From the NCBI RefSeq assembly GCF_022808675.1, contig NZ_JAKZKV010000007.1, positions 124,001-188,000 on the forward strand: DNA of 64,000 nt, written 5' to 3'. The translations under genes and the position numbers were made by a program. Shown here piece after piece: positions 39,001 to 44,777 of this stretch. Position 1 is the stretch's first letter; each line of letters opens with the position of its first letter. The notes below the pieces were generated by a model. That model saw nothing but the letters and a program-made list of their open reading frames with translations. It had not been told where the DNA came from and made no database searches. The DNA is from Parabacteroides sp. FAFU027 (GTDB lineage: Bacteria; Bacteroidota; Bacteroidia; Bacteroidales; UBA7332).

Positions 39001-41765
39001 TCGTTTGTCCAGCTATAAGTTGTTGTCCCTGTGGCATTCACCGTATTAAATGCGACAGAGGCTGTCTGGTTATTGCATACTGATACATCTGCCGGTTGGT
39101 TAACCTGTGCAGTTGGATTTACCGTTATTTTAAATGTTTTGGTTACACCCATACAGGTTATTCCACCATTAGTATAACTCGGCGTCACCATAATGGTTGC
39201 TATCAATGGAATTGATCCGGTATTTTGCGCCGTAAATGTTATATTTCCATCTCCGGAAGCTGCGAGTCCGATACCTGGTTTATCGTTGGTCCAGGTATAA
39301 GTAGTAATACCTCCCGTATTCAGAGTTGAAAAGTTGACCGAAGTAAACTGATTGTTACACACCACCAAATCGGACGGTTGATTGACTTGTGCCGACTGGG
39401 GGTTTACCGTAATGGTAAAAGTCTTCGATTCACCGGTGCAACTTGCTCCCCCATTAGTAAAGATCGGCGTCACGGTGATGGTGCCCGTTTGAGGCATTGT
39501 CCCGGTATTTTTTGTAATAAAGGAGAGATTTCCTGTTCCCGATACTGCAAGTCCAATGGCCGGATTATCATTTTTCCAGCTATAAGTGGTAGTTCCTCCC
39601 ATATTATCAGTCCCGAAGTCAATATAAAGGGGTTGTTCGTTGCAAACCACCTCATTTTCAGGCTGCTTCACCTGAGCTGCAGGGTTAACCGTTATCTTAA
39701 AGCTTTTTTCGAGACCGGTACAAATCTGCCCTCCGCTATTATATGTGGGTACAACGGTAATTTGTGCCGTGATAGGCGCTGTTGTCGAATTGCGGGCTAC
39801 AAAAGAGTTGATATTTCCGGTACCACTTGATGCCAGACCGATGCTGATGTTGTTATTTGACCAGGTGTAAGAAGTCGTACCGTTACTATTCTCCGTTTCA
39901 AAATCCACACCGGTAATCTGATTATTACAAACCACCATATCGGCCGGTTGATTAACCTGTGCCCCCGGATTGACTATAACCGTAAATGTTTTCGATGCCC
40001 CTGTACAACTTATTCCCCCATTGGTAATTGTCGGGGTGACGGTTATGAGAGCGGTGACCGGTGCGGTCGATGTATTTGTAGAAATAAATGAGATGTCACC
40101 GTTACCTGTTGACGGAAGGCCAATGGAGGGATTATTGTTAGTCCAGGTATAAGTCGTGCTACCACCGGTATTTAAGGTTGTAAAATTGACCGAAGTAACC
40201 TGCTCACTACACACCCTGATATCTTCCGGCTTATTCACCTGGGCAACGGGATTGACCGTGATCGTAAATGTTTTGGATTGCCCGGTACAACTTACCCCGC
40301 CGTTTTCATAAACCGGTGTTACGGTAATCGTTGCTTTCATCGGAGATGTGCTCTGATTTTGAGCGGTAAATTCAACACTCCCGCTTCCCGATGCTGACAA
40401 TCCGATAGCCGTATTGTTGTTTGACCAGTTGTAGGTGGTGGTTCCGTTTTTTTTATCGGTATCAAAATTCACCGTCGTAAACTGTCCGTTACACACGGTT
40501 ACATCTTTGGGCTGATTGACTTGTCCCGAGGGATTGACCGTGATCGTAAAAGTTTTAGCAGCTCCGGTACAGCTTTTACCATCGTTGTAATAAGTGGGCG
40601 TAACCACAATAGTCGCTGTAACCGGTGTGGTTCCATTATTGATGGCATTAAACGAAAAGTCACCACTTCCTGAGATCGGCAGACCGATAGTTGAATTCGT
40701 ATTTTCCCAATAATAAGTAGTCGTTCCGCCTGTATTCACAGTTGAGAATTTGACTGACACCGGTTCGTTATTGCAAATAGTCTGGTTTGCAGGTTGATTG
40801 ACCTGCGAAGTCGGATTTGCTGTAATTTTGAATAATTTGGATACCCCCGGACATCCTTCATCATTGTAAGGAGTGACAGTGATATTAGCGATCAAAGGTT
40901 TGGTATCTGCGTTTTTGGTAATAAAGAAAATATTACCGCTACCGGACGATCCCAATCCTATATTAGTGTTATCATTAGTCCACGAATAAGTGGTTGTACC
41001 GGTGATAACGGGAGTCGTGAAATCGACACTGGCAAACTGATCATTACAGGAAACAACATCTAAAGGTTGATCCATATCCTCAGAAGGATTAACCGTAATA
41101 TTGAATGAAGTGGATGAGCCCGGGCAATTAGCCTGGTTCAGGGATGAAACCGTTACGGTAGCAGATACAGGAGCATTGGTGTTATTAACCGCAGTAAATG
41201 CAGGAATACTACCAACTCCGCTAGGTGAAAGCCCCAATCCTATCCCGGGATTGCTAATCGTCCAGGAAAATAAAGTCCCTTCCTGCGGACTTGTAAATTC
41301 AATTTTAGGTTGAGTCTGATTATTGCAGGTGACAATGTCGCCTATTGTATTTACTAATGGTTTGGGATAAACATAAATGCTAAAACTGGTATAAAAAGTC
41401 CCATTCTGATAAACAGAGATTATTCCCCGGGCAATGGTATTGCCTATATTTTTAACGACATAACTATTAGGAATGGTTCCGGCCCCGGAAGCCGGGCCTG
41501 TCCATATGGTCGCGTTATCAATAGTCCACGTAGGATTGCTTAAACCAGAAAAATTAACCGTGGTAATCTTATCACCATCACATTTATATTGGTCGGAAAT
41601 GACCGCTGCAGCTGAAGTTTTATTTACCCCACCAGACTGCCCGTCCACTACCGTAAAAGACTGACTTGCAGGAAACGTCAAAGCATTCTCACCATATACA
41701 GAAAAATGAATACCACAACAAATAAAAATCACCAAGCACAAAAATCGAAGGCAAAATCGTTTCAT
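27066..41765 (-). CDS. Giant SprB-like surface adhesin with type B T9SS sorting domain
   Basis: A 4899-residue exported protein. Layout: signal peptide 1-25; an N-terminal domain to about 134; domains 1-41 of about 94 residues each (135-3999), Ig/PKD-like, with consensus QVNQP..VVCN, TTTYSWTNDNP.IGL, A.GSGN.SF and SC.G..KTFTITVNP, usually with two Cys per domain; two diverged domains to about 4196; five SprB-type repeats (GGxAPYxxxWSNG, LxAGTYxVTVTDAxG) to about 4590; a PKD domain (YFWDFGDGYSSTLKNPKHTF); an Ig-like domain; a second PKD domain (YYWDLGDGTTMSG); and a C-terminal gliding-type domain (TPDGDGVNDVF, VYNRNGILLYDG, WDGTYKGK), the T9SS type B sorting signal. Domains 6-40 are seven copies of a five-domain unit. 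Cell-surface adhesion or gliding is inferred. The PorP-like gene follows 11 bases later. Confidence 0.95.
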   Translation of the reverse strand: MKRFCLRFLCLVIFICCGIHFSVYGENALTFPASQSFTVVDGQSGGVNKTSAAAVISDQYKCDGDKITTVNFSGLSNPTWTIDNATIWTGPASGAGTIPNSYVVKNIGNTIARGIISVYQNGTFYTSFSIYVYPKPLVNTIGDIVTCNNQTQPKIEFTSPQEGTLFSWTISNPGIGLGLSPSGVGSIPAFTAVNNTNAPVSATVTVSSLNQANCPGSSTSFNITVNPSEDMDQPLDVVSCNDQFASVDFTTPVITGTTTYSWTNDNTNIGLGSSGSGNIFFITKNADTKPLIANITVTPYNDEGCPGVSKLFKITANPTSQVNQPANQTICNNEPVSVKFSTVNTGGTTTYYWENTNSTIGLPISGSGDFSFNAINNGTTPVTATIVVTPTYYNDGKSCTGAAKTFTITVNPSGQVNQPKDVTVCNGQFTTVNFDTDKKNGTTTYNWSNNNTAIGLSASGSGSVEFTAQNQSTSPMKATITVTPVYENGGVSCTGQSKTFTITVNPVAQVNKPEDIRVCSEQVTSVNFTTLNTGGSTTYTWTNNNPSIGLPSTGNGDISFISTNTSTAPVTALITVTPTITNGGISCTGASKTFTVIVNPGAQVNQPADMVVCNNQITGVDFETENSNGTTSYTWSNNNISIGLASSGTGNINSFVARNSTTAPITAQITVVPTYNSGGQICTGLEKSFKITVNPAAQVKQPENEVVCNEQPLYIDFGTDNMGGTTTYSWKNDNPAIGLAVSGTGNLSFITKNTGTMPQTGTITVTPIFTNGGASCTGESKTFTITVNPQSAQVNQPSDLVVCNNQFTSVNFSTLNTGGITTYTWTNDKPGIGLAASGDGNITFTAQNTGSIPLIATIMVTPSYTNGGITCMGVTKTFKITVNPTAQVNQPADVSVCNNQTASVAFNTVNATGTTTYSWTNDNPAIGLSSSGTGDIYSFTAFNSGTAPITANITVTPTYKNGETSCSGSSKTFKIVVNPTGQMIQPNSIVSCNNQVTAVDFSSMNTGGMTSYTWTNDNPEIGLDASGTGNLSFLAKNTGFTPLTAKITVIPSFNNGGAGCQGLSKTFTITINPSAQVNQPSNMVVCNEQACDVNFETINTGGTTTYTWTNDTPGIGLTGSGSGNIKSFTARNTGTSPLKATITVTPTYINGGSSCSGPSKTFTITVDPSAQVDQPANKILCNEEPTTITFTTSNAGGTTTYSWTNDNLAIGLPATGSGNLSFMTRNSGTTPLTANIVVTPTFSNGGVSCTGNPKAFTITINPVSAQVDQPADIVLCNNESGVVEFRTINSGGETTYSWTNDKPGIGLAASGTGNIAFVAQNNGLDPVFATVLVTPIYKNGDAVCTGVAKSFKITVNPVAQVNQPGDKIVCSGETAQVSFTTSNTGGTTTYSWSNDNPQIGLSASGSGNLLFTAVNGTTKPMIANIRVVPTYSNGGNNCSGPAQTFTITVNPVGQVFKPADLVMCSNERKAISFSTQNSGGTTTYSWTNSNTEIGLAASGNGEIVFTSQNSSAKPITSTITVTPTFNNGITSCAGYPETFTITVNPIAQVNQPVDMVVCNDQLSDINFETINSGGTTTYTWTNDTPGIGLAGSGSGSIKSFTARNTGTSPLKATITVTPTYINGGSSCSGPSKTFSITINPSAQVDQPSNKILCNEEPTTIGFTSSNTGGATTYSWTNDNIAIGLPASGSGNLSFMTRNSGTTPLTAKVVVTPTFNNGGTSCTGESKEFTITINPVSAQVNQPGDLVLCNNQSGIVEFGTINSGGETTYSWTNDKPGIGLAASGTGNISFVAQNSGSAPDVATVMVTPIYKNGDAVCTGVAKSFKITVNPVAQVNQPGDKIVCSGGTAQVSFATINTGGTTTYSWSNDNPQIGLSASGSGNLSFTAVNGTTKPMTANIRVVPTYSNGSNNCSGPAQTFTITVNPVGQVFKPADLVTCSNERKAISFSTQNSGGPTTYSWTNSNTEIGLAAFGSGEIVFTSQNSSAKPITSTITVTPTFNNGITSCAGYPETFTITVNPVAQVNQPVDMVVCNDQLSDINFETINTGGTTTYTWTNDTPGIGLAGSGSGNIKSFTARNTGTSPLKATITVTPTYINGGSSCSGSSKTFTITVNPPAQVDQPSNKILCNEEPTTIAFTSSNTGGTTTYSWTNDNIAIGLPASGSGNLSFMTRNSGTTPLTAKVVVTPTFSNGGVSCTGDPKEFTITINPVSAQVNQPGDLVLCSNQSGVVEFGTINSGGETTYSWTNDKPGIGLAASGMGNISFVAQNNGSAPEIATVMVTPIYKNGDAMCTGVAKSFKITVNPVAQVNQPGDKIVCSGETAQVSFATTNTGGTTTYSWSNDNPQIGLSASGSGNLSFTAVNGTTKPMTANIRVVPTYSNGGNNCSGIAQTFTITVNPVGQVFKPADLVMCSSERKAISFSTQNSGGATTYSWTNSNTEIGLAASGSGEIVFTSQNASAKPITSTITVTPTFNNGVTSCAGYPETFTITVNPVAQVNQPVDMVVCNDQLSDINFETINSGGTTTYSWTNDTPGIGLAGSGSGSIKSFTARNMGTSPLKATITVTPTYINGGSSCSGDSKTFTITVNPSAQVDQPSNKILCNEEPTTITFTSSNTGGTTTYSWINDNLAIGLPASGSGNLSFMTRNSGTTPLTAKVVVTPTFSNGGTSCTGDPKEFTITINPLSAQVNQPGDLVLCNNQSGVVEFGTINSGGETTYSWTNDKPGIGLAASGTGNISFVAQNNGSAPEIATVMVTPIYKNGDAVCTGVAKSFRITVNPVAQVNQPGDKIVCSGEMAQVSFFTTNTGGTTTYSWSNDNPQIGLSASGSGNLSFTAVNGTTKPMTANIRVVPTYSNGGNNCSGTAQTFTIMVNPVGQVFKPADLVMCSSERKAISFSTQNSGGTTTYSWTNSNTEIGLAASGSGEIVFTSQNSSAKPITSTITVTPTFNNGITSCAGYPETFTITVNPVAQVNQPVDMVVCNDQLSDINFETINSGGTTTYSWTNDTPGIGLAGSGSGSIKSFTAHNTGSSPLKATITVTPTFINGGSSCSGDSKTFTLTINPAPQMDQPANRTYCNEEPTTVDFTTMNTGGTTTYSWTNNNTAIGLPASGTGNLSFMTSNTGTAPATATIVVTPTYTNGGINCSGTPRTFTITVNPVTAQVNQPADLVLCDNQAGVVDFTTVNSGGETSYIWTNDKSVIGLAASGSGNISFTARNYGIAPVTATVMVTPVYKNGDATCTGVAKSFRITVNPVAQVNDVTDKVICNGQTTAVEFSSTNAGGATIYSWTNDNPNIGLPTSGNGGLTFTALNTGTKPITAHITVTPSFGTGSNLCPGVAKTFSITVNPTGQINKPSNIVMCTNQTAAVDFSTLNTAGTTSYSWTNSNTEIGLSASGSGNISFTTQNSGTKPVTATITVTPTFTNGSASCPGIAETFTITVNPVAQVNQTAEQVVCDGQPVNVNFSTANTGGVTSYSWTNDNSAIGLTATGSDNLSFIARNNTKAPVKATITVTPVFINGGEICSGSAKTFTITVNPVAQVNQPENHLLCNEEPTVIDFSTTNTGGITTYTWTNDNTAIGLSATGSGKLSFVTKNTGTVPLTATITVIPAFNNGGTSCTGEAKSFTITVNPLKAQVNQPENRVICNEEPVSIGFSTQNTGGTTSYFWTNDNPAIGLDASGTGDISFIGRNTGTSPATAVVMVTPTYTNGGTTCTGVAQSFKITVNPTAQINQPLDVLVCNNQSAGVNFSTQNTGGTTTYSWKNDNPAIGLSANGSGNISFLAKNTGTRPLTANIIVTPTFSNGGVSCTGDEVSFKITVNPTAQVNQPENVVSCNGQETLFDFITVNTGGATTYSWTNTNTNIGLPSSGSGNLSFTARNPGTAPISSYVTVTPTFTNGNSGCPGASKTFKVIINPSAQVNQPDNDVVCNNDVLSVDFSTINNGGTTTYFWTNDNTTIGLAPNGVGNIGQFTVQNSGNIPVKATVTVTPVYSNGGMNCDGSTKTFTITVNPIPSVISSQKVSICSGSKFTVVPMSSSDNLIPEGTLYTWTAPAINPAGTITGGSAQNSAQPLISQTLTNHSTQVATAIYTVTPVFGSCRGNSFPVTVTVLPSPNVEFSKSNQTVCSGESTAPVDLTSRTTGNVKFDWVANIPTGVTGVIESGTNIIPVQNLVNNTSGPLTVTYLAKATFENDMACSGAVSEYSVTVNPSFSVSTNVSGYKGYNVSSFGGKDGWVNVSATGGNGQFTYYWTGPYGFTSTQQNLTGLSAGTYNLSVSDKISGCTKTVPVTLIQPQLLSVTTATTPIVCYGANDATIKVNVTGGIAPYQIQWSNSGTGPYQENLAAGDYKITVTDASGIQKIVTVNIPEAPVFTVDPVVKNVTQPGAGDGSITLNITGGKAPLSILWSDNGTGEVRSNLKAGTYAVTINDGTPCSIVRSFVIREPQELILSAEITHVTECKAANSGMINLTVSGGMTPYRYIWSNGATSEDLINAAAGTYQVTVTDANGYLKTMKFEILRQSAMTINIAQNTTINCDTKTLRKVCTVQVTGGVAPYRLTWSGGTVSGVNNEIMTTGQSGTYTLQVTDASGCTTSSSFNVTVPTQIIDYQVSDCKNRVYQFNALAQNDTNGDMTYFWDFGDGYSSTLKNPKHTFATQNSYKVRLTVTTPDCSGTFEKTIVTEETPVLSLSQEPAYCPGDSVLVRVLGANAYEWENGSTADSIWINKEATYTVKGISKGGCLSYLSFKSTSLGSYNYSIQTDKEELSTDNATLRLKAEEVPSSLYYWDLGDGTTMSGNDLTHTYTIPQEGYFDVRLRVINPNGCVEYVTKRILVTQSSTSIPNTITPDGDGVNDVFMKGSHVQVYNRNGILLYDGTEGWDGTYKGKAVSNDTYFYVLEYMLGSGMKYKSGYITVVR
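30054..39965 (-). repeat. Higher-order repeat: seven units of five adhesin domains, period 1416 bp
   Basis: First codons of domains 6, 11, 16, 21, 26, 31, 36 and 41 lie at 39965, 38546, 37130, 35714, 34298, 32882, 31466 and 30053. Steps are 1419, then 1416 five times, then 1413. Position classes are recognisable by key words: A (VDMVVCNDQLSDINF), B (CNEEPTTI), C (one extra residue before AQVNQP and NDKPGIGL), D (GDKIVCSGETAQVSF), E (VFKPADLVMCS). Units 3-5 (37130-32883) are nearly identical; units 1, 6 and 7 are clearly diverged. Confidence 0.95.
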
Positions 41766-41792
41766 AATAAAATATCAAGAGTTCGGGTTAAC

Positions 41793-41800
41793 CAAAGATA
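41793..41800 (-). promoter_or_regulatory. Putative -7 box for the adhesin-PorP operon
   Basis: The minus strand reads TATCTTTG (TAnnTTTG type), 27 bases before the adhesin ATG. The -33 region is a T run without a well-placed TTTG. Confidence 0.45.
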
Positions 41801-42182
41801 ATCCTAAAAAGTCTCAAAAAAAACACATCTCACGAGAAGTATTGAATCACAAATTTACTTGAATATTTGAGGTATATCTCATTTGCACCTATATTTAATA
41901 ATACATTTCAGGCTTTTATTAAAAGTAGAATCATTGTTGACTATAAGAATTTATAGCACCTGAATTCTAAACAACGCCCAACCGTATCGGCCATGCATAC
42001 CCCAACTACAATCCCCAATCAGATATTTCCTCAGCTTTCGTTCATCCAAAATTCACTACGATAACACAATAGTCATTTAAAAGCGAGCCAATCAATTCAG
42101 TTGTGGTTAAAAAAGCATTTTGACGGGAATCAACATTTGACAATTAATTTATCTTTGACCTATCTTATTTTTCTGGTTTTCA
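41801..42182. other. AT-rich divergent intergenic region, nothing recognised
   Basis: Lies between the adhesin operon and the metalloprotease gene. I see no gene, array, terminator or clear rightward promoter. Confidence 0.5.
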
Positions 42183-42869
42183 ATGGTTACAATGGTATTT
42201 AATTCTCTCATTCGCTCTTTATTTCAAAGAGTATCTATTCAACGCATCTGTGCGGTCCATGCTGATAAAAAGCTGGACGTAACCGAAACGTGGCAAAAAG
42301 ACCTGCTTCAGGATTACGCCACTCAGTTGGATTGTCCCGACGAGTATAAATTACAGATGCTTGCTGCACTCTCATATTATCCGGAACTGAGGAATACCCC
42401 TATCAAGGTGAAGTATTCCAATCTGGAAACGACAGCAACCTGCCGCCCTGCCATACCGTCCATCTTTACTATCCGTAAAAGCAAATCCCATGCCCGTCGT
42501 AAATACATTATCCGTATCAATAAAAAGGAGAATTTCAGCGGCGTACTGATGAAAGATGTACCTCTTAACGCCCAGATTGGCGTACTGGCGCACGAGATTG
42601 CCCACATTGTGGATTACGAACGCAGAAGTCATGTCGGTCTATTGAAACGGGCATTAGATTATCTGGAAGAAAATCGCAAGAAGCGTTTTGAATACCAGAT
42701 TGACAAGCTCACTATCGAGCACGGACTTGGCTGGCAGCTTTACGATTGGGCAGACTATGCGATGCACAAGTCTAAGGCTTCAGAGAAATACAAAGCGTTC
42801 AAGAAACGTATTTACATGGGACCGGCTGATATTGAAATGCACATTCAGTCTTTAGCGGTTCAGGGATAA
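42183..42869 (+). CDS. Putative zinc metalloprotease (HExxH) of unknown family
   Basis: A 228-residue protein with no signal peptide. The segment GVLAHEIAHIVDYE places HEIAH at residues 137-141, the zinc-binding helix of metalloproteases; downstream, E170-xxx-D174 in FEYQIDKLTIEHG resembles the gluzincin third-ligand helix (ExxxD). The region before the helix (KYIIRINKK...LNAQIGVLAHE) fits the usual edge-strand arrangement. I do not recognise a named family and see no inhibitor or substrate gene beside it. A first ATG at 42183 and another at 42192 are both possible starts. Zinc-protease fold is a good inference; biological role unknown. Confidence 0.75.
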   Translation: MVTMVFNSLIRSLFQRVSIQRICAVHADKKLDVTETWQKDLLQDYATQLDCPDEYKLQMLAALSYYPELRNTPIKVKYSNLETTATCRPAIPSIFTIRKSKSHARRKYIIRINKKENFSGVLMKDVPLNAQIGVLAHEIAHIVDYERRSHVGLLKRALDYLEENRKKRFEYQIDKLTIEHGLGWQLYDWADYAMHKSKASEKYKAFKKRIYMGPADIEMHIQSLAVQG

Positions 42870-42932
42870 AGATTATATGACAGCGCCCGGCTTTCTGATT
42901 TGAAGGTCGGGCGTTGTCGTTTCACTGAACCT

Positions 42933-43508
42933 CTAGTAATTAAACTCCTTCGTATTCTCATCTACATATTCAAGTATACCTCCAAAGCAATTATTTTCTC
43001 CGGTTAAAACACCTCTGTTGAATAAAGCATGTGCGTATAAAAGCATCATCTTATCATCTGATATTTGCTTAGACCAACTCTTTCTTCTTTTTATTTCTAC
43101 AGCCAGTGAATCAAAGTTTACGTTCTGCTCAAGTTGATGTAATTCATCCATCGAATACTCCCAGGATCCACCAATATTCCAGATAGCACTATCGTTCTTA
43201 AATGTAAAATACCTCGCTTTATTTTCTAAAGCCAACAACTTTACTTTTCGTATGCTTAAATCATCATACCCAAGATGATATTCCCGATGTAGAGCCCCCT
43301 TTATGAAGTCTCCTTTTGTGCAATATTCCCTAACCTGTCCTGTATTGACATTTTTTGCTTTGACTACTACGAAATATTGAAATGTACTTTCGTTATTTAT
43401 AGCGGCAACATAATTCAGATATAACATATCCGTTGTTTGTCCCGAAGAAGCATTTGCTATTAAAATGGCTATAAGAAAAGCACCAACCAACCCAACTAAT
43501 CGCCTCAT
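42933..43508 (-). CDS. Hypothetical secreted protein
   Basis: A 191-residue protein from the ATG at 43508 (MRRLVGLVGAFLIAILIANA), a likely signal peptide; a TTG six codons upstream is less plausible. The mature part has MLYLNYVAAINNESTFQYFVVVKAKNV-like strands, a segment YTKG-like CTKGDFIKGALHREY, and Cys residues near the C-terminus (NNCFGGILEYV). I do not recognise it. It follows the gene at 43557-44366 on the same strand, 48 bases away, so the two may be co-transcribed. Base composition is more AT-rich than its neighbours. Confidence 0.65.
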   Translation of the reverse strand: MRRLVGLVGAFLIAILIANASSGQTTDMLYLNYVAAINNESTFQYFVVVKAKNVNTGQVREYCTKGDFIKGALHREYHLGYDDLSIRKVKLLALENKARYFTFKNDSAIWNIGGSWEYSMDELHQLEQNVNFDSLAVEIKRRKSWSKQISDDKMMLLYAHALFNRGVLTGENNCFGGILEYVDENTKEFNY

Positions 43509-43556
43509 TTTCGAATCATTTTGCAATTCAACTTATAAAAACATCGTATCTCTCAC

Positions 43557-44366
43557 TCACCCCACCTCCAACACCTTACCGCAACCCGCATATTTCTCCT
43601 GCATCGGTTGTCCGGTCGGACCCAAGGAAGCAAACTCAATCCCGACACAAAGAATGAGCGTATCGTGATCAGTCAGCTGGCTGGCATATTCGCTCAGATC
43701 AAGTTCCAGTACCTGTTCGGAGAATGAAGCCTTAGCAGAGGTCCATTCGGTGGTCGATTCCCGTAACCAGAATCCATTGCTGCAGCCCACTGGCGAATAA
43801 TCGACCCACTTAGCGTTATACCCTTTCATATCGGGCACGACACCCAGTGATGCGGCAAGACGGAAGAGGGGGAGTTTGGTAAAATTATTGAGCGACACCA
43901 CGCCACTGAATGCGGGAATGGTCACCGTTGCCTTCATCGCCTGTCGGTCAAGAGCCCAATGCGGAGCCACCTTCATCACTGAGTCAAACGGGTGGTATTT
44001 ATTAAAGTTGAAGCCCGAAATCACCGCCTTGTATTTCGACAGGTAGATGCCCCGGCTCCCCAACGCTGCCGATTCGTCCAGTTTCTGTATCTGTTTCATC
44101 AGGGCATTCATCGGTCCGGAAGTATTGTAGTCTGCCAGTCGCTTGCCCGTATAGCAAGCCGTCCGCACAGCACTTCCCATCTTGGTGCAGCCCACCCATT
44201 CGGCATTGTTCAAGCGCACCATTGCACAACTGGCCGAACGTTTTATCTTGGATTTACTCGGGCCCCCTTTTGCACGGGCGATAACCCCATCATGTCCCTT
44301 CATCGTGTACATCGTGATACCGCCAATGGTGCCGGTCATCAGGTTTACTCCTTTTACTTTTGCCAT
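43557..44366 (-). CDS. Hypothetical protein, DUF6266-like layout
   Basis: A 269-residue cytoplasmic protein. The ATG at 44366 (MAKVKGVNLMTGTIGGITMYTMKGHD) is preferred over a start eight codons earlier. The N-terminus MAKxKG...GxIGGxxxYxxxG resembles a Bacteroidota family of unknown function (DUF6266-like), in which a small Gly-rich start is followed by a basic segment (KSKIKRSASCAMVR) and two beta-rich halves. The C-terminal half (LELDLSEYASQLTDHDTLILCVGIEF) looks like an Ig-type sandwich. No function is known for such proteins and the family match is by eye only. Confidence 0.6.
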   Translation of the reverse strand: MAKVKGVNLMTGTIGGITMYTMKGHDGVIARAKGGPSKSKIKRSASCAMVRLNNAEWVGCTKMGSAVRTACYTGKRLADYNTSGPMNALMKQIQKLDESAALGSRGIYLSKYKAVISGFNFNKYHPFDSVMKVAPHWALDRQAMKATVTIPAFSGVVSLNNFTKLPLFRLAASLGVVPDMKGYNAKWVDYSPVGCSNGFWLRESTTEWTSAKASFSEQVLELDLSEYASQLTDHDTLILCVGIEFASLGPTGQPMQEKYAGCGKVLEVG

Positions 44367-44544
44367 AATCGTCAGTTTTTGAGATAACATTCATTTTAAA
44401 TGAAACAGAGAATCACACAGTCGCCCATCATCGGAGACACTATGTGACATGAAAGGCGGGTATTCCTATACGATTGTAAGTATCTTGCTATACTCTATAC
44501 AAGATTTACAAATTTAGCAAAAACTGAGTAATTCCATATATATA

Positions 44545-44619
44545 CCAGAGATATTTCAGTTTATAATTAAACAGAAACATCACAGGGATATTACTGGGAT
44601 AACACTGAGATATCTCTGG
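44545..44619. repeat. 16-bp inverted repeat flanking the 11-bp array
   Basis: CCAGAGATATTTCAGT (44545-44560) and ACTGAGATATCTCTGG (44604-44619) are inverted copies with one mismatch, 43 bases apart. Confidence 0.75.
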
Positions 44620-44626
44620 GAAAACA
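44572..44626. repeat. 11-bp phased array, five units
   Basis: CAGAAACATCA, CAGGGATATTA, CTGGGATAACA, CTGAGATATCT and CTGGGAAAACA follow head to tail from 44572 in exact 11-base register. After 11 unrelated bases, four further 11-base steps starting GTA (44638-44681) may continue the phasing. It lies between the hypothetical gene and phosphoesterase copy 2. Confidence 0.7.
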
Positions 44627-44725
44627 TCCTATCAGGAGTATATAAAGAGTACAACAACAGTAGAGCAAGGGTATTTCTGAGTAGTAAAAAAGATAACAAA
44701 AACAGCATTTGGGGGGTAAAAATAG

Positions 44726-44750
44726 AAAAGGCGGAAACTATTGCTCCGCC
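44726..44750 (-). terminator. Terminator of phosphoesterase copy 2
   Basis: On the minus strand GGCGGA (44750-44745) pairs with TCCGCC (44735-44730) and is followed by TTTT, 28 bases after the stop codon. Confidence 0.8.
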
Positions 44751-44777
44751 TCATAATTCAGACTGATTGCTTATTGG

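Noticed and set aside
28072-41664. Many 60-190 codon plus-strand frames inside the adhesin gene
   Set aside because: They recur with the 1416-bp period because they are antisense shadows of the repeated domains.
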